A DNA stretch of 41,370 nt, from positions 1-41,370 of the forward strand of contig CANGXD010000021.1 in the NCBI GenBank assembly GCA_947457545.1. The letters are read 5' to 3'. This document shows, piece after piece, positions 1 to 9,260 of the stretch (position 1 is the stretch's first letter; every line of letters starts with the position of its first letter). The translations under genes and the position numbers were made by a program. Under the pieces are notes generated by a model. It ran no database searches and was not told the DNA's origin. It was given only the letters and a program-made list of their open reading frames with translations. Source of the DNA: Gemmatimonadaceae bacterium. Its GTDB lineage: Bacteria > Gemmatimonadota > Gemmatimonadetes > Gemmatimonadales > Gemmatimonadaceae.

Positions 1-144
1 ATCACCTGCTGTTGTTTGGTCTCGTCCAAGACGTTGCTCATGACGGGAAACGTCCCTCTCGGAACGTCCCGCCGGGCTACGCCTCAGCTCGCCTGTGGTG
101 GCCGGTTTTCAGGTGTCCACTGGTGGCCGGATTTGGGTGTCCAC
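1..144. mobile_element. Probable IS21-family terminal end (partial)
   Basis: Two consecutive units of about 24 bp, at 97-120 and 122-144, share GGTGGCCGG, a short AT-rich spacer and GGTGTCCAC. Multiple terminal repeats that end in TGTCCA and carry GGCCGG blocks are typical of IS21-family ends; this is from memory of the family, not a search. Reading resumes into integrase coding sequence at about 150, so the end abuts a gene it has truncated. No istA or istB coding sequence is visible; the rest of the element would lie left of the window. Confidence 0.5.
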
Positions 145-1436
145 CGAGGGCCCTGCGGCCCGATCCTCCGAACGATGTGTTTCTATGGGACAAAGAGACG
201 AGGGGATTCGGCGTCAGGCTCAAGGCCAGCGGCTCGCGCTCGTTCGTGCTGTCGTACTACGCTCCCGGGCTACATCAGAAGCGCCGACGGCTGACGATCG
301 GCGCATACGGCCCATTCACGGTTGATGAGGCGCGGAAGAAAGCGATGGAGCTCTTGGCGCGCATCGCCAATGGCGAAGATCCCGCGATGAAGGCAGCGGA
401 CGATCGCCGGGCGGTTCGCGACGAAACGGTCGCAACACTCTTCCCACTGTACCTGCAGGACGGGATCGACCTTCGCCGCGCTCGCACCCTCGACAATTAC
501 GAGACACTCGGTCGACTTCACATTCTGCCAGCGCTCGGGCATCTCCCTGTGGCTCGGGTGACCAGCAAGGATGTGACGGACCTTCATCGCTCGATGCGGG
601 CGAATCCGACCAATGCGAACCGAGTCCTCCAGCTCATCAAGGCGTTCTTTTACTGGCTGGAGCGCCGCGAGCTGTTCAGGGGCGTCAATCCCGCCACTAA
701 GACCGAGCGATATCCAGAGAGGCTCCGAGAGCGGTTCCTGACGGTGGAGGAAACGGCGCGGCTCGGGGAGGCACTACGTATCGCTGAGACGCGGGGGCTC
801 CCCCCCGCCCCGCAACACCGAAAGCCAAGTGGAAGCAAGCGCGTTCGTAATCCCGGCATGTTTTCGGCCGAGGCACGCCCCGCCAACTCAACAGCAGTTG
901 CTGCTCTCCGCCTCCTGATCCTCACAGGATGGCGCGAAAAGGAAGCGCTTACCCTTCGCTGGGATGCCGTCAACTTCGACAACAGCACCGCGACGCTCGA
1001 AGACACCAAAGCCGGACGAAGCGTCCGCTCGCTATCCGCTACCGCTCTAGAGCTAATCGCCACGCAGCCTCGGGTTGCAGGCTCAGACTTCGTATTCCCC
1101 GGCAGGGTTGCGAGCAAGCCTCTACAGGAGATCCAGCGGCTTTGGTACGCCGTGCGCCATGCGTCCGGATTGGACGATGTCCGGCTACATGACCTTCGCC
1201 ACAGCGTGGCATCTACGGCAGCAGCGCAAGGCCACTCGCTCTACCTCATTGGCAAGTTGCTGGGCCACAAAGACCTTCGCAGCACGGCCCGCTATGCTCA
1301 CCTTGCGGATGATGCACGGAAGGCCATGGCCGACAGCGTCGGCGGGGCAATCAGCTCGGCACTCGCCACTAACGGACAAGTGAAAGCAGAACTAGACCAG
1401 AAGCTGCGAGCGAATCCTGTCCTGCGGCGCGCCTGA
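12..1436 (+). CDS. P4-type tyrosine recombinase/integrase, 5' end replaced
   Basis: This is a site-specific recombinase that would cut and rejoin attachment sites of the island. Genuine family sequence begins only at about nt 150 (ALRPDPPNDVFLWD), where the DUF4102-like arm-binding domain starts. The preceding 46 codons read through the IS21-like terminal repeats and are not integrase sequence. A SAM-like core-binding domain follows at about residues 130-225. The catalytic domain has Arg in LTGWREKEALTLRW (about residue 307), HDLRHS (about 393-398), LLGHKDL (about 416-422) and the nucleophile Tyr428 in ARYAHL. All core catalytic residues seem intact. The normal start codon and first roughly 10-15 residues appear lost, so expression now depends on the IS end or a fortuitous start. 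The family call is firm; activity is uncertain. Confidence 0.8.
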   Translation: MFGLVQDVAHDGKRPSRNVPPGYASARLWWPVFRCPLVAGFGCPPRALRPDPPNDVFLWDKETRGFGVRLKASGSRSFVLSYYAPGLHQKRRRLTIGAYGPFTVDEARKKAMELLARIANGEDPAMKAADDRRAVRDETVATLFPLYLQDGIDLRRARTLDNYETLGRLHILPALGHLPVARVTSKDVTDLHRSMRANPTNANRVLQLIKAFFYWLERRELFRGVNPATKTERYPERLRERFLTVEETARLGEALRIAETRGLPPAPQHRKPSGSKRVRNPGMFSAEARPANSTAVAALRLLILTGWREKEALTLRWDAVNFDNSTATLEDTKAGRSVRSLSATALELIATQPRVAGSDFVFPGRVASKPLQEIQRLWYAVRHASGLDDVRLHDLRHSVASTAAAQGHSLYLIGKLLGHKDLRSTARYAHLADDARKAMADSVGGAISSALATNGQVKAELDQKLRANPVLRRA

Positions 1437-1449
1437 CCTAGGTCGCAGG

Positions 1450-2358
1450 CTAACTCATCCATCCGACTGGCAGATAGAGCGCCCGAATACGGAGGTCGAG
1501 GGCGTCTGCCAGCTCTCGTTCGTCTTCCCAGGTGATGTGATTGTACTGGCGGGTGTCGAAATGAGCTCCACCGATCTGGTCCTTCCTGCAGGTCCAAATG
1601 ACCGGCCTTCCAAGACCAAGTGCGAAACCCGCCTCGAAATAGACTCCACCGCGGTGGTGGGTAAAGTCGGCAACTACCATCGCCGATCGCCGAATCTCTG
1701 CAATGATTCGATCATCGATCTTATCGTTGTGCTGCTCCGTATCCACTCGATGAGCACTGTAGTATCCGCTACGCTCAATGCCCGGCGCTACGCCGATCGT
1801 CCACGCGTCGTTCAAGCTCTGATCGAAGGACATCGCGACGAAGACCCGACGGGACTCGATCGGATTCCGCCGGAGCGCCTCTGCACGCTGCCAGCCTTCG
1901 ATGGTCAGAACTAACGAGTTCGGGCGCAGCAAGCCCAGCTCTTCCGCAAAGCGCAGAAGGCCCTCCACCTCGACGTGATCTCTCGCTTCGATAAGCGGCC
2001 AATCGAGATGCGAGTTGAACCGGATAACGCTCAAATAGTTTGTTCCAGCCCGGGATGCCAACAGCGATAGGAGTCGATCGATCTTCTCTCCTATCGTGGC
2101 AGGTGGTCTCGACTGCGCCAAAATCACCGGAACGGTTTCAGCGTCGAGAATGAGATGCTGGCGGCGCTCAGATGAAACGCGGGTAGCGTGACTCAGCCTG
2201 CTACGAAGATCGGCATCTTCCGACGGTAAGCCGATGAGAAACACGCGATCGACACTGTATCGACCGCAAGCCGGACATTGAACTCCCACCAAGTCACGAT
2301 GTACGTCATCGATGGGTGCTTCACTGCATTGCGCTGTACAGAGAGGGCAAGCTGGCAC
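1450..2358 (-). CDS. Zinc-ribbon protein with nucleoside-deoxyribosyltransferase/TIR-like domain
   Basis: The N-terminus has two CxxC knuckles (Cys4/Cys7 and Cys28/Cys31), a likely zinc ribbon. A middle helical region (about 60-165) is unrecognised. The C-terminal domain (about 170-290) has VFVAMSF (172-178), a basic/acidic DKIDD stretch (212-216) and VVADFTHHRGGVYFEAGFALG with Asp231 and Glu242. That layout matches the nucleoside 2-deoxyribosyltransferase fold, where the Glu is catalytic; related TIR-like domains act as NAD- or nucleotide-cleaving effectors in bacterial immunity. The start is GTG with AGGTG five bases upstream. It is the last gene of the hsdM-hsdS-hsdR-ORF168 run, 63 nt after ORF168, so it may be an effector or sensor companion of the restriction system. 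The biological role is inferred. Confidence 0.7.
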   Translation of the reverse strand: MPACPLCTAQCSEAPIDDVHRDLVGVQCPACGRYSVDRVFLIGLPSEDADLRSRLSHATRVSSERRQHLILDAETVPVILAQSRPPATIGEKIDRLLSLLASRAGTNYLSVIRFNSHLDWPLIEARDHVEVEGLLRFAEELGLLRPNSLVLTIEGWQRAEALRRNPIESRRVFVAMSFDQSLNDAWTIGVAPGIERSGYYSAHRVDTEQHNDKIDDRIIAEIRRSAMVVADFTHHRGGVYFEAGFALGLGRPVIWTCRKDQIGGAHFDTRQYNHITWEDERELADALDLRIRALYLPVGWMS

Positions 2359-2421
2359 AGTTCACCTACAAGAAGTGTCGTTGAGCATCGAAGTCGCGTG
2401 ATTAGGCAGCCGATCGCCCGG

Positions 2422-2928
2422 CTAGAAGCCAAGGCGGAACTGAGATGCGATATCGCCCGCCGTCGTTCCGATGGTGTCCCGTGCGACCGCATCGTAGTCT
2501 TCGGCCACCATCTCAATCTCTCGCACTACCGTCCCCTCACCTGTCAGACATTCGGCCACAGGGCTCCGCGTGAGTACTCCACTCCAGTACTGAGTGGCGC
2601 TACTTGTAATTGTGCTCTGATCGGGCCAGTCTCTGCGTGCTTGCCCTAGCCACGCCCAATCAACATGGAGAACCGACTGACTGGGTGAGACAGACACCTC
2701 GTAGAGTCTCTGAGCACGATCACGGGCAGCCCAACGCCGAGCATCCCTCTCCTGCACGAACAAGAACAACGCGCCACGCCGAGCAGGTGCCGACGATGGT
2801 CTGACTCGCTCAAAGATCTCCTCGACCTCTATCTCAGGCGGCTTCAGTGAGTCGAAGAACGCGACACTAGGCGTGACGATCGAACCGACCGGTCGCTCGA
2901 AAGGATCTACCCGATAGTAGTTCTGCAT
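2422..2928 (-). CDS. Unrecognised 168-aa protein in the type I R-M operon
   Basis: I do not recognise this protein. It begins 11 nt after the hsdR stop, with AGGA nine bases before its ATG, so it is almost surely co-transcribed with hsdMSR. It is soluble-looking with no signal peptide or membrane segment. The N-terminus (YYRVDPFERPVG), the stretch RRGALFLFVQERDARRWA (about 50-67) and LYEVSVSPSQSVLHVDWAWL (about 74-93) resemble, faintly, the DUF2441/ADP-ribosyltransferase-like pattern of a short strand, an F-x-E-like acidic turn and a Y-E-V strand. I give that low weight. Position between hsdR and the deoxyribosyltransferase-like gene suggests a defence role. Confidence 0.65.
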   Translation of the reverse strand: MQNYYRVDPFERPVGSIVTPSVAFFDSLKPPEIEVEEIFERVRPSSAPARRGALFLFVQERDARRWAARDRAQRLYEVSVSPSQSVLHVDWAWLGQARRDWPDQSTITSSATQYWSGVLTRSPVAECLTGEGTVVREIEMVAEDYDAVARDTIGTTAGDIASQFRLGF

Positions 2929-2939
2929 TTGGACTAATC

Positions 2940-5282
2940 CTAGGCGACTCGTTGACTTGAGTAGAGAAACTGCTGGAAGCCAGCAAAAACACGTCCGATT
3001 TCCTCAGCACGGCCGAGATCAGCGATCGCGTCAGCTATCGAGTTGTTGTAGCGAAGCCTGAGCAACGGTGTGAGCTTCTCCTGATCGAGCTCCTCCACCC
3101 CTTCCCGTACATAGTGCGACAACACAAAGTCGAGAAAGACCTTTTGCTTGCTGTTGAAATGGGTGCTAATGACCACCTTCGCCATGGCCGCCCGGTCCTG
3201 CCGAGTGACTGGGGGGAGTGCATAGGCCACGTGCGCCAAGACGTCGAAGAGATCGCTCCTCTCCGCGTCGATGATCTTCTGCATTTCGGCGAGCTGTTCA
3301 CGGCCGAAGCCCTTCTCGGCGAGCCCCTCCAACAGCTTCTTGCGGGTATCGGGCGCGCTCCAGATGGCCCGGAGCTCCGCCTCGTCTTTGAAGAACGCGG
3401 GCAGCTTCCCGAATAGCATCTCCAAGAACTGCTGTGCCGACATAGGCGTCCCGTCCGGGTGCCAGAAGCTGGTGGCGATCATATGCTGGATCGTCCGCTC
3501 CTTACCGTCGGCGAGCTTCACCTTGATGCGCTGTTGCTTGACCGGAGGTTCGCCCCCTCCGGGGGGATCGACCTCGTAGGGAGGCCCAGGCGGCTCTCCC
3601 CAGCCCTTCGGCTTCTTTGGCTCCTTGGGCTCCGGTTCAAGCGGCTCGCCATCCCACTCGGGATCACTGAAGTGGTGATGGGCCTTCACGAAGTCATAGA
3701 TCGTGAAGTAGTCCTTGCCGTCGTACAGCCGCGTGCCGCGCCCGATGATCTGTTTGAACTCGATCATGGAGTTGATGGGCCGCATCAGCACGATGTTGCG
3801 GATGTTCCGGGCGTCCACTCCAGTTGAGAGCTTCTGCGACGTGGTCAGTATGGTCGGGATAGACTTCTCGTTGTCCTGAAAGTCACGGAGGTGCTGCTCG
3901 CCGAGTGCGCCATCATTGGCCGTCACCCGCTGACAGTAGTTCGGATCGGTCGAGGCCTTCATCTGGTTGATGAGATCCCGCACGGCGAGTGCGTGATCCT
4001 GCGTGGCGCAGAACACCAGCGTCTTCTCCTGCTGGTTGATCTGGTCCATGAAGATCTTCACGCGGTGGGCTTCGCGCTCCTTGATCTCGATGATCTTGTT
4101 GAAGTCCCCTTCCGCGAACCGGTCCCCCGCCTCGATCTCCCCTTCGACGACGGTATCATCGGGTGTGTAGACGTACTCGTCGAGCGTCGTCGAGATCTGC
4201 TTGACCTTGAACGGGGTCAAAAAGCCATCGTTGATGCCGTCTTTCAGCGAGTAGACGTAGACCGGCTCCCCGAAATACGCATAGGTATCTGCGTTGTCCT
4301 GCCGCTTCGGGGTCGCCGTGAGGCCTAGTTGAACGGCTGGAGCGAAGTATTCGAGTATTCCGCGCCAGTTGCCCTCATCGTTCGCCCCGCCCCTATGGCA
4401 CTCGTCGATGATGATGAGATCGAAGAAGTCGGGCGGGTACGAGCCAAAATGCGGCGACCGGTTCCCGTCCGTCGGCTTTCCGCTCATGAACGTCTGAAAG
4501 ATCGTGAAGAACAGGCTGCCGTTCTTCGGAACCTTCCCCTTCTTCGCAATGTCGGCGGGATCAATGCGAACTAATGCGTCTTCGGGAAAGGCGGAGAACG
4601 CATTATACGCCTGATTGGCGAGGATATTCCGATCCGCGAGAAACAGGATACGCGGCCGACGCTCCGGCTCGCGGCTCAGATTCCACCGGCTCTGGAACAG
4701 CTTCCACGCGATCTGGAAGGCGATGAACGTCTTGCCGGTACCGGTCGCCAGCGTGAGCAGGATGCGCTGCTTCTCTTCGGCGATTGCCTGCAGGACGCGT
4801 TCGACGGCGATATCTTGGTAGTAGCGGCTTGGATGGGAACCGCCCTTGTCTTCGAACGGTACCTCGGCAAATCGATCTCGCCAGGCGTTCGCGACGGCGA
4901 ACGTGTGCGACCAGAGCTCCTCCGGAGTGGGGTAGCTGGTGATCGCCCCTTCCTTCCCTGTCTGCATGTCGATGGCGTAGATGCCCTGCCCGTTGGTCGC
5001 GTAAGCAAAACGCACCGCCATCTTGGTCGAGTAGTCCTTGGCCTGACCGACACCTGCGGTAAGTGGCTTACCCCACGCCTTCGCCTCTACCACGCCGAGC
5101 TTCTGGTTGCGATAGACAAGGACATAATCAGCCGACATCGCCTTGCCACGCCGCCCAAGTCCTTCGATGCGCCCGGGCGTTATCGCATACTCTCGCTGAA
5201 TCTTGCTGCCATCGACGACGCCCCACCCCGCCGCTTTCAGCGCAGGGTCGATGTGCTCGGCTCTGGTTTCGGCTTCGTTCAT
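2940..5282 (-). CDS. hsdR: Type I restriction enzyme, R (motor/nuclease) subunit
   Basis: HsdR gives the type I complex its ATP-driven DNA translocation and cleavage of unmodified DNA. The N-terminal nuclease domain shows the PD-(D/E)xK pattern with Asp52 and Glu66-x-Lys68 (GVVEAKAWG). The SF2 helicase motor has Walker A ATGTGKT (179-185), DECH box (293-296), motif III-like TATPKR (322-327) and a late IGRGTRL motif. A proline/glycine-rich linker separates the motor from the C-terminal helical domain that contacts the methylase. At 780 residues it is a normal length for the shorter HsdR class. It starts 7 nt after hsdS ends. No disabling mutation is visible. Confidence 0.95.
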   Translation of the reverse strand: MNEAETRAEHIDPALKAAGWGVVDGSKIQREYAITPGRIEGLGRRGKAMSADYVLVYRNQKLGVVEAKAWGKPLTAGVGQAKDYSTKMAVRFAYATNGQGIYAIDMQTGKEGAITSYPTPEELWSHTFAVANAWRDRFAEVPFEDKGGSHPSRYYQDIAVERVLQAIAEEKQRILLTLATGTGKTFIAFQIAWKLFQSRWNLSREPERRPRILFLADRNILANQAYNAFSAFPEDALVRIDPADIAKKGKVPKNGSLFFTIFQTFMSGKPTDGNRSPHFGSYPPDFFDLIIIDECHRGGANDEGNWRGILEYFAPAVQLGLTATPKRQDNADTYAYFGEPVYVYSLKDGINDGFLTPFKVKQISTTLDEYVYTPDDTVVEGEIEAGDRFAEGDFNKIIEIKEREAHRVKIFMDQINQQEKTLVFCATQDHALAVRDLINQMKASTDPNYCQRVTANDGALGEQHLRDFQDNEKSIPTILTTSQKLSTGVDARNIRNIVLMRPINSMIEFKQIIGRGTRLYDGKDYFTIYDFVKAHHHFSDPEWDGEPLEPEPKEPKKPKGWGEPPGPPYEVDPPGGGEPPVKQQRIKVKLADGKERTIQHMIATSFWHPDGTPMSAQQFLEMLFGKLPAFFKDEAELRAIWSAPDTRKKLLEGLAEKGFGREQLAEMQKIIDAERSDLFDVLAHVAYALPPVTRQDRAAMAKVVISTHFNSKQKVFLDFVLSHYVREGVEELDQEKLTPLLRLRYNNSIADAIADLGRAEEIGRVFAGFQQFLYSSQRVA

Positions 5283-5289
5283 CGACGGA

Positions 5290-6426
5290 TCACAGTTGGC
5301 CGCTGAATGCGTTGTGGAGTAGCGACATCTTTAGCGCCTCCAGCGCCGTGATCTTCTCCTCGAAGATGCTGGCAAGCTGTTCAGTTTCATCAAAAAACCG
5401 TTCAAGGTTCGCGACGATCTGCTGCTGCTCGACGAGTGAGGGCATTGCGATCTCAAAATCGCGGACTTGAGCTAGCGAAAGATTCTGCTGTGCAGCCCCA
5501 CCTCTAAACTGCTCGATCTGCTCCAGCACCACGCCGGTTTCGAGCGCCTTTAGCACGAATGCCCTCAACAATCCAGGATTGGGATTTAGTCGAATAATGG
5601 CCAGAGCCTGATTCGTGTTCGCAGGAAGAATGTCGTCCGTGACCAAGGCTGTACGTCCAAGCGCTCCTGCAATCGAAAAGAGAATGTCGCCAGCTGCGAG
5701 CTGAGAACGAGCAAGGTCAGCGTGACATTCAGGCGAGATATGCGCGAACTTCTCCCGAATGAATCGGCCCGTTTTCGTGATAGACTCAACTTTCACGAAG
5801 TTGATGCCGTCGTCGATGAATGCGTGGCCGACTGATGTTGGAGTCGTGCCTTTAGTCACCTTGTCAGCGAGGTCGCCGAGCCTCGCAACTGGCCAGTCAT
5901 GGCCCGTGAAAGCGGCATTGAGGTGGCTTTTGAAGAGGGCAGTCGTGTTCCGAAGGTTCTGTTCGGCGTTAGCCTTTGCGGTGGCGATGCCCTCGAACGC
6001 TTCGTCGAGGATGCGGACGATGCGTTGCTGTTGGGCAATTGGGGGGAACCCAATCTCCAGTTCCTTCAACTGCCGATAGTGCCTCGCGTAACCAAGCGAC
6101 TTGATTTCAACTGCCATCAACGCGTAGTAGAAGAAGCGCGGATCTAGGCAAGACTTCGGCTTAAGAATCTTGACGCCATCGGCACCAAGCACGAAGTCGA
6201 AGTCCACGTACTTCAGCGCTCTCGTATGATCGCCGAATAGGACCACCGGACCCTGAACGCGGAAAAGATCTGCACTGTTGTTCCAGTATCCGTTAACAAG
6301 TCCTTCTTCCTGAGACACGATAGGAAATGCACCGTTCTCCAAAAAGTCTCGACGCTGGATCCTGTTCGTGTATGTCACTCGTTCGATACAGTCCTCGAAC
6401 GGCCGACGCTCCCAGCCTCCGCTCAC
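5290..6426 (-). CDS. hsdS: Type I restriction-modification specificity subunit
   Basis: HsdS recognises the bipartite target sequence for both methylation and restriction. It has the classic two-repeat plan: target recognition domain 1 (about 1-125), the central conserved helix (AQQQRIVRILDEAFEGIATA, about 131-150), recognition domain 2 (about 178-330, starting WPVARLGDLADKV) and a second conserved helix (EQQQIVANLERFFDETEQLA) at the C-terminus. It starts with GTG overlapping the hsdM stop by 4 nt (GTGA), indicating translational coupling. Length (378 aa) is normal. The recognised DNA sequence cannot be predicted from inspection. Confidence 0.93.
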   Translation of the reverse strand: MSGGWERRPFEDCIERVTYTNRIQRRDFLENGAFPIVSQEEGLVNGYWNNSADLFRVQGPVVLFGDHTRALKYVDFDFVLGADGVKILKPKSCLDPRFFYYALMAVEIKSLGYARHYRQLKELEIGFPPIAQQQRIVRILDEAFEGIATAKANAEQNLRNTTALFKSHLNAAFTGHDWPVARLGDLADKVTKGTTPTSVGHAFIDDGINFVKVESITKTGRFIREKFAHISPECHADLARSQLAAGDILFSIAGALGRTALVTDDILPANTNQALAIIRLNPNPGLLRAFVLKALETGVVLEQIEQFRGGAAQQNLSLAQVRDFEIAMPSLVEQQQIVANLERFFDETEQLASIFEEKITALEALKMSLLHNAFSGQL

Positions 6427-7880
6427 AATAGCGCCCGAATACTGGCAAGAACATCCGCGCTCTCCGCATCGAGAACCACGATCTCATCCAAGATTTCCTC
6501 GGGGCTACGGTGCGTGACTACTTCGCCTCCGTTTGGATTCTTCAGCGACAAATCAAAGGTGGCCTGATCGACGTCCTGTACAGCGACCCTCCACGACTTC
6601 GGCGACTCGGCCTTTGACGCCTGTAGATCCACGAATTCTGCGAGGTCTGCATCGTTGAGCGGGTTCGTCTTTCCCATGCTGCGCCCAGGGTCGAGCTGGT
6701 AATACCAGATCTTCCGCGTCGGTGACCCCTTCTCAAAAAACAGCACCACTGTTTTCACACCAGCGCCGATGAAGGTGCCTCTAGGACAGTCAAGAATCGT
6801 GTGAAGATTGCAGCTCTCCAGCAGGCTCTTTCGGAGGCTTACCGAGGCATTGTCGGTGTTTGACAGGAAAGTGTTCTTGATGACCACCGCCCCGCGCCCT
6901 CCGGCCCTGAGCAGCTTGATGAAATGCTGCAGGAACAGGTATGCGGTCTCGCCCGTGCGAATGGGGAAGTTTTGCTGCACCTCCGGCCGCTCCTTCCCAC
7001 CAAAGGGGGGATTGGCCAGGACGATGTCGTAACGGTCCTTCTCCTGCACATCCGCGAGGTTCTTCGTGAGCGTGTTCGTGTGCAGGATGTTTGGCGCTTC
7101 GATGCCATGCAGGATCATGTTCATGATCGCGATGACGTAGGCGAGCGACTTCTTCTCCTTGCCGTAGAACGTTCGCTCCTGCAGCGTCCGGTCCTGCGCC
7201 GTGGTACGCTTGGGGTGCGTCGTCTTGAGGTAGTCGTACGCCTCGCACAAGAAGCCCGCTGAGCCACATGCACCGTCGTAGATTCGCTCGCCGATTTCCG
7301 GCTTCACCACCTGAATCATGGCACGAATGAGCGGACGCGGCGTGTAATACTCGCCGCCATTCCGCCCGGCATTGCCCATGTTCTTGATCTTGGCTTCGTA
7401 CAGGTGCGAGAGCTCATGCTTCTCGGCCTGCGAGCGGAAGCGGAGTTCGTCGACGTGATCGATGATCTCTCGGAGGTTGTAGCCGCTTTGGATCTTGTTT
7501 TTGATCTCGCCGAAGATCTCGCCGATCTTGTACTCGATCGTGTTCGGCCCACTGGCCCGCTGCTTGAAGGCGTGCAGGTACGGAATGAGCTTCCGGTCCA
7601 CGAAGTCACGCAGGTCGTCGCCCGTCAACGCCTTGTTGTGGTCGAGCTTCCCGTCCTTGCCCTTGGGAGCGGCCCAAACTTCCCATCGGTACGGCTGGTC
7701 GAGGATGTATGTGTACTTCTTCCCCTCCAGCGCCGCTTCGTCGGCCCGGTCCTGCTCAAGTCCGTCGAGGTACTTGAGGAAGAGCAGCCACGACGTCTGC
7801 TCAGTATAGTCGAGCTCGGTTGTGCACCCAGCCTCCTTCCAGAGCACGTCGTCGATATTTCTGAATGCTTGTTCAAACAT
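6423..7880 (-). CDS. hsdM: Type I restriction-modification methyltransferase subunit
   Basis: HsdM transfers a methyl group from S-adenosylmethionine to adenine N6 within the HsdS target. An N-terminal HsdM_N helical domain (about 5-130) precedes the SAM-dependent methylase fold. The SAM-binding motif is DGACGSAGF (202-210) and the catalytic motif IV is NPPF (290-293) in LANPPFGGKE. The gene is the first of a five-gene minus-strand run. No convincing Shine-Dalgarno or promoter was found upstream in 7881-8144. Confidence 0.95.
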   Translation of the reverse strand: MFEQAFRNIDDVLWKEAGCTTELDYTEQTSWLLFLKYLDGLEQDRADEAALEGKKYTYILDQPYRWEVWAAPKGKDGKLDHNKALTGDDLRDFVDRKLIPYLHAFKQRASGPNTIEYKIGEIFGEIKNKIQSGYNLREIIDHVDELRFRSQAEKHELSHLYEAKIKNMGNAGRNGGEYYTPRPLIRAMIQVVKPEIGERIYDGACGSAGFLCEAYDYLKTTHPKRTTAQDRTLQERTFYGKEKKSLAYVIAIMNMILHGIEAPNILHTNTLTKNLADVQEKDRYDIVLANPPFGGKERPEVQQNFPIRTGETAYLFLQHFIKLLRAGGRGAVVIKNTFLSNTDNASVSLRKSLLESCNLHTILDCPRGTFIGAGVKTVVLFFEKGSPTRKIWYYQLDPGRSMGKTNPLNDADLAEFVDLQASKAESPKSWRVAVQDVDQATFDLSLKNPNGGEVVTHRSPEEILDEIVVLDAESADVLASIRALL

Positions 7881-8144
7881 TGGGGTTGTCGCTCATTCTG
7901 GTGGTGACGGGTCAGCGGGACAGGTGCGGCTAGCGCAGGAACTCCGGGATATGATCGCCTCCAGCGGCCCGGGTCGGTAGGGAGGGGGGCCGATTCGGTT
8001 GCAGGTATCGCGACGGTTGGTCGAACCCAATTGACTTGCCCGTGCGGGTGGCGAAGCGTTCTAGGCTGGCGCGCTGGGCTGCCCGTCTTCACGATTACGA
8101 GGGCCATCCAGTTATCGCAATCCTGAGTCCGTATTGCTTGCCGG

Positions 8145-8501
8145 TTGAACTACTCATCGCCAGAGGTTCTCGTGCTCCATCCGTTTGCAATTGACGTCCT
8201 GTCTCGGGACAATGACAATATTGCTGGGGTCTCTTGGGGCTTCTCCATCTGGGTAGCATTGCGTAAGACGGGCCGCTACTCGGTTGGAGCTACCTGCACT
8301 ACGAACGAGCCACCCACTCCGCGATTCCGCATCCATTACCCGCTGAAAACTGGGGCAGAAGTCTGGGACGCCATCAATGATCTCTATTCGTCAATCGATG
8401 AGAACGAACCAGCGCTTGAGCTCGAGGATTGGCGAGAGGTGGTGAGCGTCCTTACAACGCACGACCCGTTGCTGGCAGCGCAAGTGTGGGACGCTGCCTA
8501 G
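8145..8501 (+). CDS. Hypothetical protein, divergent from hsdM
   Basis: I do not recognise this protein. It is a small (109-118 aa) acidic soluble sequence with regular alternating hydrophobicity (GFSIWVALRKTGRYSVGATC) and a helical C-terminus (WDAINDLYSSI, WREVVSVLTTHDPLLAAQVW), so it looks like a real folded protein. The longest frame begins at TTG 8145, but GTG at 8172 has AGAGG five bases upstream and is the better start. A 7-bp hairpin (8524-8541) follows the stop. It is transcribed divergently from hsdM and might be island cargo. Confidence 0.5.
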   Translation: MNYSSPEVLVLHPFAIDVLSRDNDNIAGVSWGFSIWVALRKTGRYSVGATCTTNEPPTPRFRIHYPLKTGAEVWDAINDLYSSIDENEPALELEDWREVVSVLTTHDPLLAAQVWDAA

Positions 8502-8523
8502 GCCGACCTGACGGAGGTTGAGC

Positions 8524-8541
8524 GGGATGCAGAAGCATCCC
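8524..8541 (+). terminator. Possible weak terminator hairpin after the 8145 gene
   Basis: GGGATGC, loop AGAA, GCATCCC form a 7-bp stem 22 nt past the stop codon. It is followed by a C-run and CTTCG rather than a U-tract, so intrinsic termination is doubtful. Confidence 0.3.
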
Positions 8542-9260
8542 CCCCTTCGTGAGGCTTACCGACTGCAACGGAATCGGCGGTGTCTCGTGCCGAACACCCA
8601 ACACTCCTAATGCGCGACGCCTCGACTACTTCTCAGAAATCCGAAGCCACGCCTGAGAAGTTTCCGAGCGATCAGCAGGTAGGGCGTGCGTCGCCCTGAA
8701 GGAAGCGCGCAGAGTGGTTGGCCGAGATGGAAGCCTTCAGCCTTTAAGTCGTCGCTCCGACAGCCGTTGGCAGAGCCACCGAAGGCGCTCAAGGCCTAGG
8801 GGGTCAATAATCGACCGGCGACGGGGCCGTGGCGCCGCTGGTGGACGACGATGGAAGCATCGCTGGCCCCCCAGAACCGGACAAGCTGGATGGAGAAAAG
8901 CACGTGAGTTCGAACGGTGCGTGGCCGACACGTGTCTCTCTAGCGGAATATCAACGCTTACCAGTTCGGACTGGTGGCCCCCTCTGCCCCATACGCGCTA
9001 CGACTGGCAGGTTCAAACAGCCACCCGGGGGCCAGCATCGAATGCACTGCTGTCTAGTTGGTGCTGCTCGCATAGGTCGAGGGCAGCGCTATACGATCCC
9101 CGTTTTGCACTCCGGCGGAGCGTGTAGGCTCACGGGGCCCGTCCGGTCGTTGCCTCTATTGACGCGATGAACTCACGGAGACCTGAAAAATTGGGTGAGC
9201 TGTGCGGCAGTGCTACCTCCGCGCCGTCAGCATGTGAGCGCGCACCTAACGGCGAGGAAA

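Noticed and set aside
8714-9170. Overlapping plus-strand frames in the gene-free stretch.
   Set aside because: Arg/Ser/Pro-rich, mutually overlapping, no RBS or family pattern.
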